Positions 42,055-50,961 of a stretch of DNA of 64,000 nucleotides are shown here, one piece after another. Origin of the DNA: JAKFWI01 sp031398975. GTDB taxonomy: Bacteria; Pseudomonadota; Alphaproteobacteria; Caulobacterales; Aquidulcibacteraceae. The notes under the pieces are model-generated. The model was not told the DNA's origin. It saw nothing but the letters and a program-made list of their open reading frames with translations, and made no database searches. Made by a program: the position numbers and the translations under genes. Position 1 is the first letter of the stretch, and each line of letters begins with the position of its first letter. The stretch is from contig JANNOI010000045.1 in NCBI GenBank assembly GCA_031398975.1, positions 1 to 64,000 on the forward strand, given 5' to 3'.

Positions 42055-44493
42055 TTAGAAGCTGTAAGTCATCTTTCCGTAATAATAGCCGCCATTGATG
42101 CCGAAGGGCGAGAAGGTGGGGTAGCGGGTGGTGGCGGCGGCGCCGCTGGCGATCTCCGCGGCGATGCTCGCGGGATTGCGCTCTTCCGGATAGATGTCGA
42201 ACACGTTGTTCGCGCCGACCGAGGCCTTGAGATTGTCGGTGATTTGATAGCCGAAATCGATGTCGGTGATCAGATGGCTGTCAATCTCGTCCTTGTAGAA
42301 ATTGCCGCTGACGGTGGTGTAGCCGAAGCTCGGCCCGTACAGCGTGTTCACCAGATTGATCGTCCAGCGATCGACGCTCCAGACTGCGGCGAGGTTCAGC
42401 TTGTATTCCGGCGCGGCGCTTTCGAGGTTGGCGAGCGCGGCGACGGTGTAGAGCGTCGCGCCGCCGAGCCCGGAGGGCGGGGCGGCGATGTCAGTGACTT
42501 CGGTCTCGTTGAAATTGGCGCCGAAGGTCAGGTTGAGTTTGCCATACTCCCCAAGCTGGAAATAAGTGCTGGCGAGGATTTCAAGGCCGGTGGTGCGGGT
42601 GTCGAGGCCGTTGGAGAAGATGCTGATCCCGGTCGTGGTGACGGTCGGGTCCAGGGAATTGCCGTTGGCCGTGATCGCGTTGACGATCGCGGAATTGACG
42701 ACCACGCCGTTGATCGTGCCGTTCACGGTGCCGCTGCCCACGATCCGGTCGGTGATCTCGATCTGATAGGCGTCGATGGTCAATGTTAGCCGGTCGAACG
42801 CCTTCGCGACGATGCCGGCGCTGAAATTGGTCGATTCCTCCGGCTCCAGCCCGTCGACGCCCAAGAGCCGCGCGCCCACCGAACTTGGCGCGAGCTGCAC
42901 GGTGGCGGTGGTCGGCGAAACATTGGTGGCCGAATAATTGAGCTCCGCCAATGTCGGCGCGCGGAAGCCCGTGCTGGCTGTCCCGCGCACCGCAAACGAG
43001 GGCGAAAAGTCAAAGCGTGCGGTGAGTTTGGCGATGTCGGTCGAGCCGAAATCGCTGAAATCCTCGTGCCGCGCGGCGACTTCCAGTTTCAGCTTCTCAA
43101 ACAAAGTGGCGCCGAGGTCGATATAGGCGGCCCAATTGTCCCGCCCATAAGAGCCCGCATCGCTCAGCGCGAAGCCCGGATAGGATTGGGAGCCCGCCTT
43201 GTAGCGTGATGCCGGGTCCCCCGGTTTGATCTCGTAGGTTTCAGAACGCTGCTCCAGGCCGAAGGCGACGTTTAGCGGCTCGGCGAGACCGATAGCGACC
43301 GGACCGTTGATATCGAGATTGTTGGTCCATTGGGAGCCGATGAAATCGCCGGCGTGGAAATCGGTGGGTGTCGAGCCCGTGTCCTGATAGAGCTGCACGT
43401 TGGCGGAATTGGCCACCGTGATGTCGTGGTCGTCCTTGCCATAGGTGGAGGACAAGTCAAACGACCAGCCGGCGGTGTTTTCGCCCTTGATGCCGAACGT
43501 GAGGGCGTAATCGGTTTCGAGCGTTTCCTCGCGCGGGCTGTATCCCGCCGGGTACACGGCCGGCACGGACGTGGGCAGACGGTAATTCTCGAAGGCGCTG
43601 GCTTTTTTGACGCCGTACGTGCCGAAACTGTAGATGTTGACGCCCTCGCTCGGCGAAAAGCCGGCCGAGAACGTCCCGACATTGAGATGATAGCGCGCGT
43701 CCCCGGCGATGCGGTTGGCGTACGGGTATTCATCGATGATGCTCGGCCAGGTCGGATTGGCGGCGACGCGCGCGCGATCGACGATGCGGGCGTCCTCGCG
43801 GCCGCGGAAGCTGTAATCGTGGAAGCGGCTCTCGAAAGTCAGGTTGAAGAAGGCGCTTTCGAACGGCTGGAAACCGATATTGGCGCTAAGGCTGAACGTC
43901 TCTCCGTCATTGTTCTGGATATAGGCGCCGCCCGTTCCCGACAGCACGCCTCCGCTCGCATCGTCCTTCAGGATCAGATTGATCACGCCAGCGATCGCGT
44001 CCGTGCCGTATTGGGCGCCGGCGCCGTCGGTGAGCACTTCCACCCGCTCGATCGCCGCCAGGGGAATAAAATTCAGATCCGCCGCCGCCGAGCCCTGATA
44101 AGGCCCGCTCAGCACGGCGAGGTTCGCGGTGCCGTGGCGGCGCTTGCCGTTGATCAGAACCAAAGTCTGGTTGGGGCTTACGCCCCGAAGACGAGCCGAC
44201 AATGTCAAATTGGCCGTGTCGCCCCCGAACGCCTGGGCGGTAAAGGACGGCGTCAGATTGGCCAGCGCGAGGCGCAGATCGGCCTGGCCCGTGCGCTCGA
44301 GCGCGCCGGCGTCGATCACCTGGACGGGGGCGGCGCTGTCGACCGCGCGGATGCCGGTCTGGCGGGTGCCGGTGACGATAAGATCGTCCATGCCGCTGTC
44401 GGCGGTGTCCGCGACCTCGGCCGCATGGGCCGGGGCGGCGAGAAAGCCGGCGATCAAAGCAAGGGCGGTGGTCCGCCAAGCCGAAATATTCAT
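42055..44493 (-). CDS. TonB-dependent outer-membrane receptor
   Basis: An 812-residue outer-membrane receptor: signal peptide to about residue 25 (FLAAPAHAAE), a plug domain with VIDAGALERTG, LRGVSPNQTLVLINGKRR and IERVEVLTDGAGAQYGTDAIAGVINLI, then a 22-strand barrel ending in the terminal Phe of GKMTYSF. Asn/Thr-rich loops fit a surface location. It takes up a scarce compound by TonB energy. ATG 44493 begins the signal peptide. It is the last gene of an operon behind an amine oxidase and an exported RidA, 38 bases after the latter; the substrate may be an amine or a chelated compound. Confidence 0.93.
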   Translation of the reverse strand: MNISAWRTTALALIAGFLAAPAHAAEVADTADSGMDDLIVTGTRQTGIRAVDSAAPVQVIDAGALERTGQADLRLALANLTPSFTAQAFGGDTANLTLSARLRGVSPNQTLVLINGKRRHGTANLAVLSGPYQGSAAADLNFIPLAAIERVEVLTDGAGAQYGTDAIAGVINLILKDDASGGVLSGTGGAYIQNNDGETFSLSANIGFQPFESAFFNLTFESRFHDYSFRGREDARIVDRARVAANPTWPSIIDEYPYANRIAGDARYHLNVGTFSAGFSPSEGVNIYSFGTYGVKKASAFENYRLPTSVPAVYPAGYSPREETLETDYALTFGIKGENTAGWSFDLSSTYGKDDHDITVANSANVQLYQDTGSTPTDFHAGDFIGSQWTNNLDINGPVAIGLAEPLNVAFGLEQRSETYEIKPGDPASRYKAGSQSYPGFALSDAGSYGRDNWAAYIDLGATLFEKLKLEVAARHEDFSDFGSTDIAKLTARFDFSPSFAVRGTASTGFRAPTLAELNYSATNVSPTTATVQLAPSSVGARLLGVDGLEPEESTNFSAGIVAKAFDRLTLTIDAYQIEITDRIVGSGTVNGTINGVVVNSAIVNAITANGNSLDPTVTTTGISIFSNGLDTRTTGLEILASTYFQLGEYGKLNLTFGANFNETEVTDIAAPPSGLGGATLYTVAALANLESAAPEYKLNLAAVWSVDRWTINLVNTLYGPSFGYTTVSGNFYKDEIDSHLITDIDFGYQITDNLKASVGANNVFDIYPEERNPASIAAEIASGAAATTRYPTFSPFGINGGYYYGKMTYSF

Positions 44494-44531
44494 GCAGTTC
44501 TCCAAGGTTGAGGATGGCCGAAGTTAAGTAA

Positions 44532-45029
44532 TCACGGCGCCTTTGCGGCGATGAATTCGATCTCGACGAGTGCGCCGGGCAGCACCAGGCCCGCGATCTC
44601 CACCGTGCTGCGCGCGGGTTTGTTGGGCTGGGTGGGGGAGCCGAACACCTCGCTCCAGGCCGCGTTCATGCCGGCGAAGTCCATGTCCCCCTTGGCGGGG
44701 TCCGCGACCAGGAACACCGTGGCCTTGACGACGTCGCCATAGCCCAGACCTTCCGCCTTCAACACCGCGCCGAGTTTGGCGAGCGTAGACCGCGTCTGGG
44801 CCTCGGTTGTTCCGGGTGCGGACTTATCGGCGATGGTTGGCAGCGCGCCGCTCAAGAACACCAAAGTCGAACCCGGGGGGATGGTCACAGCCGGCGAGAT
44901 CGCAATCGAGCCGGTGGACGGCACGCGCTTTATCTCGGCTGCGGTGGCGCAGCCGGTCAGCGCCGCAGCGCTCACGCCCGCCAGCGCAAGCCTCAAAACG
45001 CCCGCACGGGCCAGATGTCTCAAACGCAT
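44532..45029 (-). CDS. Exported RidA-family protein
   Basis: A 165-residue protein with a lipoprotein-like signal (LALAGVSAAALTGC, lipobox with Cys at about 26) followed by a full RidA/YjgF domain. VFLSGALPTIADK, DVVKATVFLVAD, AWSEVFG and ARSTVEIAGLVLPGALVEIEFIA are the usual blocks; the Arg in ARSTVE is the carboxylate-binding Arg that defines imine/enamine deaminases. RidA proteins are normally cytoplasmic, so export is unusual. Start ATG 45029 has GGAGAAG before it; it begins 12 bases after the amine oxidase stop. It presumably clears the imine that the oxidase makes. Confidence 0.85.
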   Translation of the reverse strand: MRLRHLARAGVLRLALAGVSAAALTGCATAAEIKRVPSTGSIAISPAVTIPPGSTLVFLSGALPTIADKSAPGTTEAQTRSTLAKLGAVLKAEGLGYGDVVKATVFLVADPAKGDMDFAGMNAAWSEVFGSPTQPNKPARSTVEIAGLVLPGALVEIEFIAAKAP

Positions 45030-45043
45030 GAAGTCTTCTCCTG

Positions 45044-46630
45044 TCATGGGGTTTTCAAAAGGGTGGCGTGGGCGAGCTTGTCTGAACGGACGCGCTCGCC
45101 GATCAGGGAGACCGTGCGGCGCGCCGCAGCGACCGCGCCTTCCTGCCAGCCGGGCGTCTGGCTGAGATGGGCCCCGGTCAGGAAGATCCGCCCGTGGGGG
45201 TGGTTGAGCAGCCGGTAAGCGGCGACGTCGTTATCCCGCTCCCAATTCAGCCACGGGCCGAGGCTGAACGCCTGACGGTTCCAGTCGATAACCACCGGCG
45301 CCGAGAGCGACTTGCCGTGCCCGGGGTGGAGCCGCTCCACCGCCGCGCGCGACATCTCGATCTGCTGCGCGAAGGGACGGGATTGGAACGTCTTGGCGCG
45401 CGGCCCGCTGCTATAGGCCGCCACCAGAAGGCCGCGCGCGTCATGGAAGGCATTGCTCGGATACCAGACGACGCTCGTCTCGCCCCCGACGAAGGAAAGG
45501 CCCCCGTAAATCTGATCCGCCTCCCAGAAGCGGGGCGCGTCGAACGCGACTTTGCTCGAATGGTCATAGACCGCGCCTGCGACCGCGGCCTTCACCGGCG
45601 GGGGCAGATTGGTGTCGATCTTCGCGAGCACCGGCAGCGGCACGGTCACGACCAGATAGTCGCCTGTCAGGCGCTGGCTCGCGCCGGTGCGGCGATCGCG
45701 GATGTCCACCTGGGCGCCGCGTTCAGTCTGGCGCAGCGCCTTGACTTCGGTGTGCAAAAGGACCGGGGCGCGCAGCGCCTTGGACATCGCGTTAGGGATC
45801 GCGTCCATCCCGCCCACCGGCTGCATCATGGTGGCCTGCATGTCGATATTGTCTTCAAACAGGGAAAAGGGCAGCGCCTCGTCCTGCAACAGATCGCGCA
45901 GCGGCAGGGGCGGGCGCGCCACGCCCACCTGGTCGGCAGCGCCCGGAGGAACGACGTACCCGGAGCGTTTCGAGCCCTGGTACGCGCCCGACGGATCGAG
46001 ATCGCCATAGGTCTTGAGGAAGGTGAGCAGCCGCTCTTTGTCTTCGGCCGTGAGTTCCTGGTCAAGCGCGCCGCGATTGGCGGCCTTGGTGAGCAGTTCC
46101 GACAGGGCCCCGCGCACGTCGTTGATCGCCTGGCGCTGCTGGATCGGCCTGCCCTTGAAGGCGGCGTCGGACTGCAAGAGGCTGCTGCGGCTCGAATTGA
46201 CTTCCACCTCGAGCGCCACGCCGAGCGTGCGGCAATAGGACAAAATCCCCTGATGGTGGCTGGGGATACGGCCCGGCCCCGCGTTGAAATAGAGCCCGTC
46301 GGAGAACGCCGCGACCTGGTCTGCGCCGCCAAGCGTCTCGATGCGCGTTCCTCCGCGTACGGTCCAATTGCGCCCGCCCACCCGGTCCCTGGCTTCGACA
46401 ACCGTCACGGCAAAGCCGGCGCGTTCTAACTCCAGCGCCGACACGAGCCCCGCGACGCCTGCGCCCAAGATGATCACCCGGCGGCCGCGGCCGAACTCAG
46501 CGGGCAGATCGGGCTGGCCGGGCGTGGCGGCCGCCGACGCGAGGCCCAGCCCCTGCAACATTGTATACCCGGCTGCAAAGCCGCCGATCGCGACCGCGCG
46601 CGCAAGAATGTTCCGACGACTGACGCCCAA
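45044..46630 (-). CDS. Tat-exported flavin monoamine oxidase
   Basis: A 528-residue flavoprotein. The Tat signal SRRNILARAVAIGGFAAGYTML is at residues 4-25. Then FAD-binding VIILGAGVAGLVSALELERAG, the GG-doublet VVEARDRVGGRNWTV, and the C-terminal FAD part HGRIFLTGAHLSQTPGWQEGAVAAAR place it in the monoamine oxidase family, which turns amines into imines plus hydrogen peroxide. The substrate cannot be read from sequence. The start is uncertain: TTG 46630 begins right before the Tat signal; longer starts give a low-complexity extension. It heads the oxidase-RidA-TonB receptor operon. Confidence 0.85.
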   Translation of the reverse strand: MGVSRRNILARAVAIGGFAAGYTMLQGLGLASAAATPGQPDLPAEFGRGRRVIILGAGVAGLVSALELERAGFAVTVVEARDRVGGRNWTVRGGTRIETLGGADQVAAFSDGLYFNAGPGRIPSHHQGILSYCRTLGVALEVEVNSSRSSLLQSDAAFKGRPIQQRQAINDVRGALSELLTKAANRGALDQELTAEDKERLLTFLKTYGDLDPSGAYQGSKRSGYVVPPGAADQVGVARPPLPLRDLLQDEALPFSLFEDNIDMQATMMQPVGGMDAIPNAMSKALRAPVLLHTEVKALRQTERGAQVDIRDRRTGASQRLTGDYLVVTVPLPVLAKIDTNLPPPVKAAVAGAVYDHSSKVAFDAPRFWEADQIYGGLSFVGGETSVVWYPSNAFHDARGLLVAAYSSGPRAKTFQSRPFAQQIEMSRAAVERLHPGHGKSLSAPVVIDWNRQAFSLGPWLNWERDNDVAAYRLLNHPHGRIFLTGAHLSQTPGWQEGAVAAARRTVSLIGERVRSDKLAHATLLKTP

Positions 46631-47140
46631 AACCGCCCATCCCCGACTTGGAAAGCCACGCCGCTCCCCGGCGATCCTGCATCGGGCCTGGGCGGGGACA
46701 CGCCCGTCAATGCGCCGCGGCGCTGAAAACGCAGGATTGCGCAAGCGGATACGGAAAGAGGCGCCCTGCCTGCGAAATTGACCTACACCTCGCCCGCACG
46801 GCGCGTCTGCGCGCGGGGTCAACGCGCCCGCCGCTTCCCTAGTCAGGACGGCTCTGTACTCTTTTGCGACGACGAAAGGCATCAGCGCCCGGATGCGAAA
46901 AGCTCAGTGCACGTCGCGCAGGCGGTGGGGCGCTACAAGCGATATCGCTCAAACTTAGAGATGAGCGCGAATGATAGGACGCCGGCGGAGAGGCGATCGC
47001 AAATGCGCCGGTCCTGCCGCGCGCTCCCCGGCGCCGGATGGGGACGCGCGACACCGCGTGCTGCTGATCCTGCCCAGGAGCTGGCGGCTTCGGCGGTGGG
47101 GTGGCGTGCGGTGGAATGGGGTGAGGGGCGAGGGATGGGA
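46631..47140. other. Gene-free stretch of about 510 bases
   Basis: Lies between the amine oxidase operon and tRNA-Phe. Open frames here are Arg/Pro-rich or are the well-known spurious reading across a tRNA (see rejected list). It must contain the operon promoter. Nothing else is recognisable. Confidence 0.5.
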
Positions 47141-47216
47141 TGGTGCCTGGGGCCGGAATCGAACCAGCGACACGCGGATTTTCAATCCGCTGCTCTACCA
47201 ACTGAGCTACCCAGGC
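47141..47216 (-). tRNA. tRNA-Phe (GAA)
   Basis: A 76-base cloverleaf with CCA encoded, on the minus strand. Acceptor GCCTGGG pairs with CCCAGGC; the anticodon loop TTGAAAA gives GAA; T-arm CTGGTTCGATTCCGG. A TGGACA-N17-TATAGA promoter stands upstream. Confidence 0.97.
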
Positions 47217-47248
47217 GGCGCGGCGCCTCGTTAGGCCGTCTTTTCGGT

Positions 47249-47277
47249 TCTATACGGGCGGGGCGGGGCGCTGTCCA
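47249..47277 (-). promoter_or_regulatory. tRNA-Phe promoter
   Basis: On the minus strand, TGGACA (47272-47277), a 17-base spacer and TATAGA (47249-47254) precede tRNA-Phe by about 32 bases. Confidence 0.5.
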
Positions 47278-47327
47278 TCGCCTGCGGCCATGGTAGAAGG
47301 CTTTGGCGGGCGGGGCGGAGTGGAGCG

Positions 47328-48140
47328 ATGTGCGAAGGCGCGCGGGCGCGGGCGGGCTTGATCGGGCTTACGGAGCTGGACCGGCGGGCGCTGGTGCGGG
47401 GCCTCGCGGGGGGAACGCTCGCGCTGCTCGCGCCGGGCTGCGTGACCAATGCCGAGACGGGGCGGCGCCAATTGCTGACGGTTGACCCCGCAACGCTGCG
47501 GGAGATGGCGGTCGCGGCGTGGGCGGAGGCCAAGGCCACGACGCCGGTCTCGCGCGACGCGAAGCTGCAGCGGCGCCTTTCGGAGGTGGGCCGGCGGGTG
47601 CAGCAGGGGGCCGGGCGCGGCGGCGAGCCCTGGGAGTTTGCGGTGTTCGACACCGAGGACGTGAACGCCTTCGTGCTGCCGGGCGGCAAGGTGGGGGCCT
47701 ATCGCGGGCTCCTGGCGCTGACGGAAAACGACGACCAGCTCGCCGCGGTCCTGGGCCACGAGGCCGGCCACGTCACCGCCAACCATGCGGGCGAGCGCGC
47801 GAGCCAGAGCCGGCTGGCGGAATGGGGCTATGCGGTGGGCGGCGTGGCGCTGTCCGGCCAGGTCTATGCGCAGGCGGCGCAGACGGTGTTCGGGCTGGGC
47901 GTGCAATATGGCGTGCTGATGCCCTATTCGCGGCTGCAGGAATTGGAGGCCGACAAGCTGGGCGTGGATTATATGCACCGGGCCGGTTACCGGCCGCGCG
48001 AGGCGGTGCGCCTGTGGGAATTGATGGCCGCGCGCGGGGGCGCGCGAAAGCAGGAAATGCTCTCCACCCACCCCGATCCCGCACGCCGGATGGCCGAGCT
48101 TAACGCCTACATCGCCCGGCGCGGCTACGACGCGGCCTGA
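47328..48140 (+). CDS. M48-family metalloprotease
   Basis: A 270-residue zinc metallopeptidase. The active site GHEAGHVTANHAGER has HEXXH (HEAGH); the third ligand Glu lies in QELEADKLGVDYM. An N-terminal hydrophobic stretch with LLAPGC (residues 22-37) suggests a lipoprotein signal, so it probably works in the periplasm on damaged or misassembled outer-membrane proteins, as BepA/LoiP do. The usual TPR tail of BepA is missing. ATG 47328 may not be the true start because the first 15 residues are Arg-rich. Monocistronic, between two tRNA genes. Confidence 0.88.
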   Translation: MCEGARARAGLIGLTELDRRALVRGLAGGTLALLAPGCVTNAETGRRQLLTVDPATLREMAVAAWAEAKATTPVSRDAKLQRRLSEVGRRVQQGAGRGGEPWEFAVFDTEDVNAFVLPGGKVGAYRGLLALTENDDQLAAVLGHEAGHVTANHAGERASQSRLAEWGYAVGGVALSGQVYAQAAQTVFGLGVQYGVLMPYSRLQELEADKLGVDYMHRAGYRPREAVRLWELMAARGGARKQEMLSTHPDPARRMAELNAYIARRGYDAA

Positions 48141-48197
48141 CCGCGCAGGCCCAACGGACACACAGCCTTCCCCGCCCGTTCAAGCGCTGCGCTCTGC

Positions 48198-48226
48198 TTG
48201 CGCGGGCGCACGGCTGGGTCTAATTC
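48198..48226 (+). promoter_or_regulatory. Candidate tRNA-His promoter
   Basis: TTGCGC (48198-48203), a 17-base spacer and TAATTC (48221-48226) precede the tRNA by ten bases. Confidence 0.4.
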
Positions 48227-48236
48227 CTTAGCGCGC

Positions 48237-48313
48237 GCCGCCTTAGCTCAGTTGGTTAGAGCATCGGTTTGTGGAACCGAGGGTCCCCAGTTCAAGCCTG
48301 GGAGGCGGTACCA
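48237..48313 (+). tRNA. tRNA-His (GUG)
   Basis: A 77-base cloverleaf with CCA. Anticodon stem TCGGT/ACCGA with loop TTGTGGA gives GUG. The acceptor stem GCCGCCT pairs with AGGCGGT, so G1 faces U72 and the discriminator base is A73, with C at -1 in the DNA. This is the alphaproteobacterial variant that lacks the universal G-1. Confidence 0.97.
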
Positions 48314-48363
48314 CGCTTCCCCCGGGCCCGCCCAAGGGGGAGAAGAGAAAGCGGAGCAGGGGC

Positions 48364-49302
48364 TCAGCGCAGGTAGAAGCGCGCCACCGCGTCGCCGAGG
48401 TCGGCAGTGTCTTCTATCATCTGGGTGAGGAATTCGTGCAGGCCGCCGGCGAATACGGCGGCGATGTCCTGGGTGGCGAGCTTCTGGTTGATCGCATCGG
48501 CGAGGTCGTGGCATTCCCCGCGCACCCCGCCATAGGCCGCCGCAAGGCAGGTGAAGCTGTCGACGATCTCGCCATAGCAGGCCTTCAGCGAGCGCGGCAG
48601 CTCGGTGCGGAAGATCAACAGGTCGGCCACGTTCAGCGGGCTCACCTTGTCCTTGTAGATCCAGCGATAGGCACGCACGGCCGACACCGCCTGCAGGATC
48701 GAGGTCCATTGGTAATAATCGAGCATGCCGCCCACCCCGGAATAGCCGGGCAGCAGGAGGTGGTATTTGACGTCCAGGATGCGGGCGGTGTTGTCGGCCC
48801 GCTCCAAGACGGCGCCCAGGCGGGTGAACCAATAGGCGTCGTTGCGGAGCATGGTGGAGGCGTAGGCGCCGTTGAACAGCGTGGCCTTGCCCTTCACCCA
48901 ATCGAGCGTCTTGGGCAGGTGGGCGGGGCTGAAATCCTCCGCCGTCAAGGTGCGCGCCTCGAGCCAGGCCTCGTTGACGGCGTTCCACATGTCGCGGGTC
49001 AGCGCGGTGCGCATCGCGCGGGCGTTGGCGCGCGCCCGCTCCAGGCAATTGCGGATCGAGCAGGGGTTTTCGGTGTCCCACGCGAGAAAGCGTACGGCGT
49101 TGGCGGCGTCGGCCTTGTCGTAATGGGCGAAGAAGGGGCCTTCGCAGCCGGCGGCGATGATGGCGGGGCCCCATTCGTCCCCGTCCTCGCCCATCCCCAT
49201 CCCGGACATGCGCTGCGCCGCCTCGAGCAGGCGCGCCAGATAATCCATCCGCTCCATGTAGCGGGCGAGCCAGAACATGCTGTCGGCGGTGCGGCTCAGC
49301 AT
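48364..49302 (-). CDS. Alpha-E domain protein
   Basis: A 312-residue all-helical alpha-E (DUF403) protein starting with the family's signature MLSRTADSMFWLARYMERMDYLARLLEAA. It stands seven bases after the circularly permuted ATP-grasp gene and is predicted to act with it, as in the fused protein at 17247-19775. No signal peptide. Function within the system (scaffold or acceptor) is unknown. Confidence 0.92.
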   Translation of the reverse strand: MLSRTADSMFWLARYMERMDYLARLLEAAQRMSGMGMGEDGDEWGPAIIAAGCEGPFFAHYDKADAANAVRFLAWDTENPCSIRNCLERARANARAMRTALTRDMWNAVNEAWLEARTLTAEDFSPAHLPKTLDWVKGKATLFNGAYASTMLRNDAYWFTRLGAVLERADNTARILDVKYHLLLPGYSGVGGMLDYYQWTSILQAVSAVRAYRWIYKDKVSPLNVADLLIFRTELPRSLKACYGEIVDSFTCLAAAYGGVRGECHDLADAINQKLATQDIAAVFAGGLHEFLTQMIEDTADLGDAVARFYLR

Positions 49303-49309
49303 GGGGCGT

Positions 49310-50812
49310 TCACCGGCCTTGGCTTTGCCGCTGGGACCCGGACGGGCGCGACTTGGACTTGGACTGGGACAGGGACTGGGACTGGGACTGGGACTGCGGA
49401 TCGGGCTCCATCAGCACCCAGGTGTCCTTGGTGCCCCCGCCCTGGCTTGAATTGACGACCAGCGAGCCCTTGGTCATCGCCACCCGCGTCAACCCCCCCG
49501 GCACGATCCGGATGCCGTCTCCTCCGCACAGCACGAAGGGGCGCAGATCGACATGGCGCCCGGCCACCCCTTCCGGCCCGAAGGTGGGGCAGGTGGAGAG
49601 CGGCAGCGTCGGCTGGGCGATATAGGCGGACGGGTTGGCGCGGAGCTTCAGGGCGAAATCGGCCCGGCGCTGGGCGCTGGCGTGGGGCCCCACCAGCATG
49701 CCCGATCCCCCCGACCCGCGCGTCTCCTTGACCACCAATTCCTCCAGATGGTCTAGCACATAGGCGAGCGCGTCGGGGTCCGCGCAATCCCAGGTCGGGA
49801 CGTTCTTCAGGATCGGCTCCTCGCCCAGATAGAAGCGGATCATCTCCGGGACATAGACGTAGATCGCCTTGTCGTCGGCGACGCCTGCGCCGGGCGCATT
49901 GGCGATGGCGACATTGCCGGCGCGGTAGGCGCCCATCAGCCCCGCCACCCCCAGCATCGAATCCGGGCGAAACGCTTCGGGATCGAGATAATCATCGTCG
50001 ACGCGGCGATAGAGCACGTCGACGCGTTTCAGCCCCTGCGTGGTGCGCTTATAGACGACCTCGTTCTCGACAACCAGATCGACGCCCTCCACCAGCTCGA
50101 CCCCCATCTCATCGGCGAGGAACGTGTGCTCGTAATAGGCGGAATTGTATTGCCCGGGGGTGAGAAGCGCCACGGTAGGCGCGCCCTCGCAGCGTTCGGG
50201 GGCCACCGAGCAGAGCGTCTCAAGAAGGTCCTCCGGGTACCGCGAAATGGGCGCGACGGAGGCGCGGGAGAACAGGTCCGGAAAGAGGCGCATCATCACC
50301 TCCCGGTCCTCGATCATATAGGAGACGCCCGAGGGAGTGCGGCAATTGTCCTCCAGGACGTAGAAATCCTCCGGCCCGATGCGCACCACGTCGATCCCCG
50401 CCACATGGGTGAACACCCCCCCAGGCGGGGTGAAGCCCACCATGTGCTGGCAATAGGCGGGGTTGGCGAGCACAAGCGCGGCGGGAACTTTTCCCGCCTG
50501 CAGGATTTCTCTTTTACCGTAAACGTCGTTCAGAAACGCGTTGAGCGCAGCGGTGCGCTGGCGCAAGCCACGCTCCAGATGCGCCCATTCCTCCGACCCC
50601 AGCACCCTCGGAATGATGTCGAACGGGATCAGCCGCTCGGGATCGCCGCCCTCGGAATAGACGGCGAAGGTGATGCCGATGCGGCGGAACAGGCGCTCGG
50701 CCTCGGCCTGTTTGGCCTCCAGCACCGCCCGGGGCGTGGCCGCCAGCCAGTCCCGCACGGTGTGGAAGGCTGCGCGGATCTGGCCGTCCTGGCCGTGCAT
50801 TTCATCGAACAT
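49310..50812 (-). CDS. Circularly permuted ATP-grasp amidoligase
   Basis: A 500-residue DUF404/DUF407-type ligase. It has YSEGGDPERLIPFDIIPR, GVFTHVAGIDVVRIGPEDFY, VLEDNCRTPSGVSYMIEDRE, LTPGQYNSAYYEHTFLADEMG and VVKETRGSGGSGMLVGP, all standard for this ATP-grasp branch. Residues about 472-500 are a low-complexity Ser-Gln tail encoded by a hexamer repeat, not part of the family fold. The pair with alpha-E (48364) is the split form; the other set in this window is fused. It starts at ATG 50812 and is divergent from a DUF445 gene. Confidence 0.92.
   Translation of the reverse strand: MFDEMHGQDGQIRAAFHTVRDWLAATPRAVLEAKQAEAERLFRRIGITFAVYSEGGDPERLIPFDIIPRVLGSEEWAHLERGLRQRTAALNAFLNDVYGKREILQAGKVPAALVLANPAYCQHMVGFTPPGGVFTHVAGIDVVRIGPEDFYVLEDNCRTPSGVSYMIEDREVMMRLFPDLFSRASVAPISRYPEDLLETLCSVAPERCEGAPTVALLTPGQYNSAYYEHTFLADEMGVELVEGVDLVVENEVVYKRTTQGLKRVDVLYRRVDDDYLDPEAFRPDSMLGVAGLMGAYRAGNVAIANAPGAGVADDKAIYVYVPEMIRFYLGEEPILKNVPTWDCADPDALAYVLDHLEELVVKETRGSGGSGMLVGPHASAQRRADFALKLRANPSAYIAQPTLPLSTCPTFGPEGVAGRHVDLRPFVLCGGDGIRIVPGGLTRVAMTKGSLVVNSSQGGGTKDTWVLMEPDPQSQSQSQSLSQSKSKSRPSGSQRQSQGR
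49351..49396. repeat. GGACTG hexamer repeat inside the ATP-grasp gene
   Basis: Seven tandem hexamers (GGACTT, GGACTG, GGACAG, then four GGACTG) run from 49355 to 49396 after a partial unit. Being six bases, changes in copy number keep the frame and only change the length of the Ser-Gln tail. Confidence 0.9.
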
Positions 50813-50961
50813 CGCCGCTTACCGCCCTCCACCGCCGCCGCCCGCCCGCCCAGTCGGGGCGAGCCCGGCCCGGGGCGCAAGCCGCGGCGGACCCTTTCCC
50901 CTGAAGGCGCCGCTTATATGGGCGCCGTTCGCGCGCAAAGACGAGCGCGGAGCGCGCGGCG

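Noticed and set aside
46778..47296. Plus-strand frame ending in SNQRHADFQSAALPTEL
   Set aside because: This is the well-known false protein read across the antisense of a tRNA-Phe gene.
48198..48428. Plus-strand frame with ALAQLVRASVCGTEGPQ
   Set aside because: Read-through of tRNA-His; a common false annotation.
49351..49396. Tandem hexamers considered as a CRISPR-like array
   Set aside because: Units are six bases with no spacers and lie inside a coding frame.
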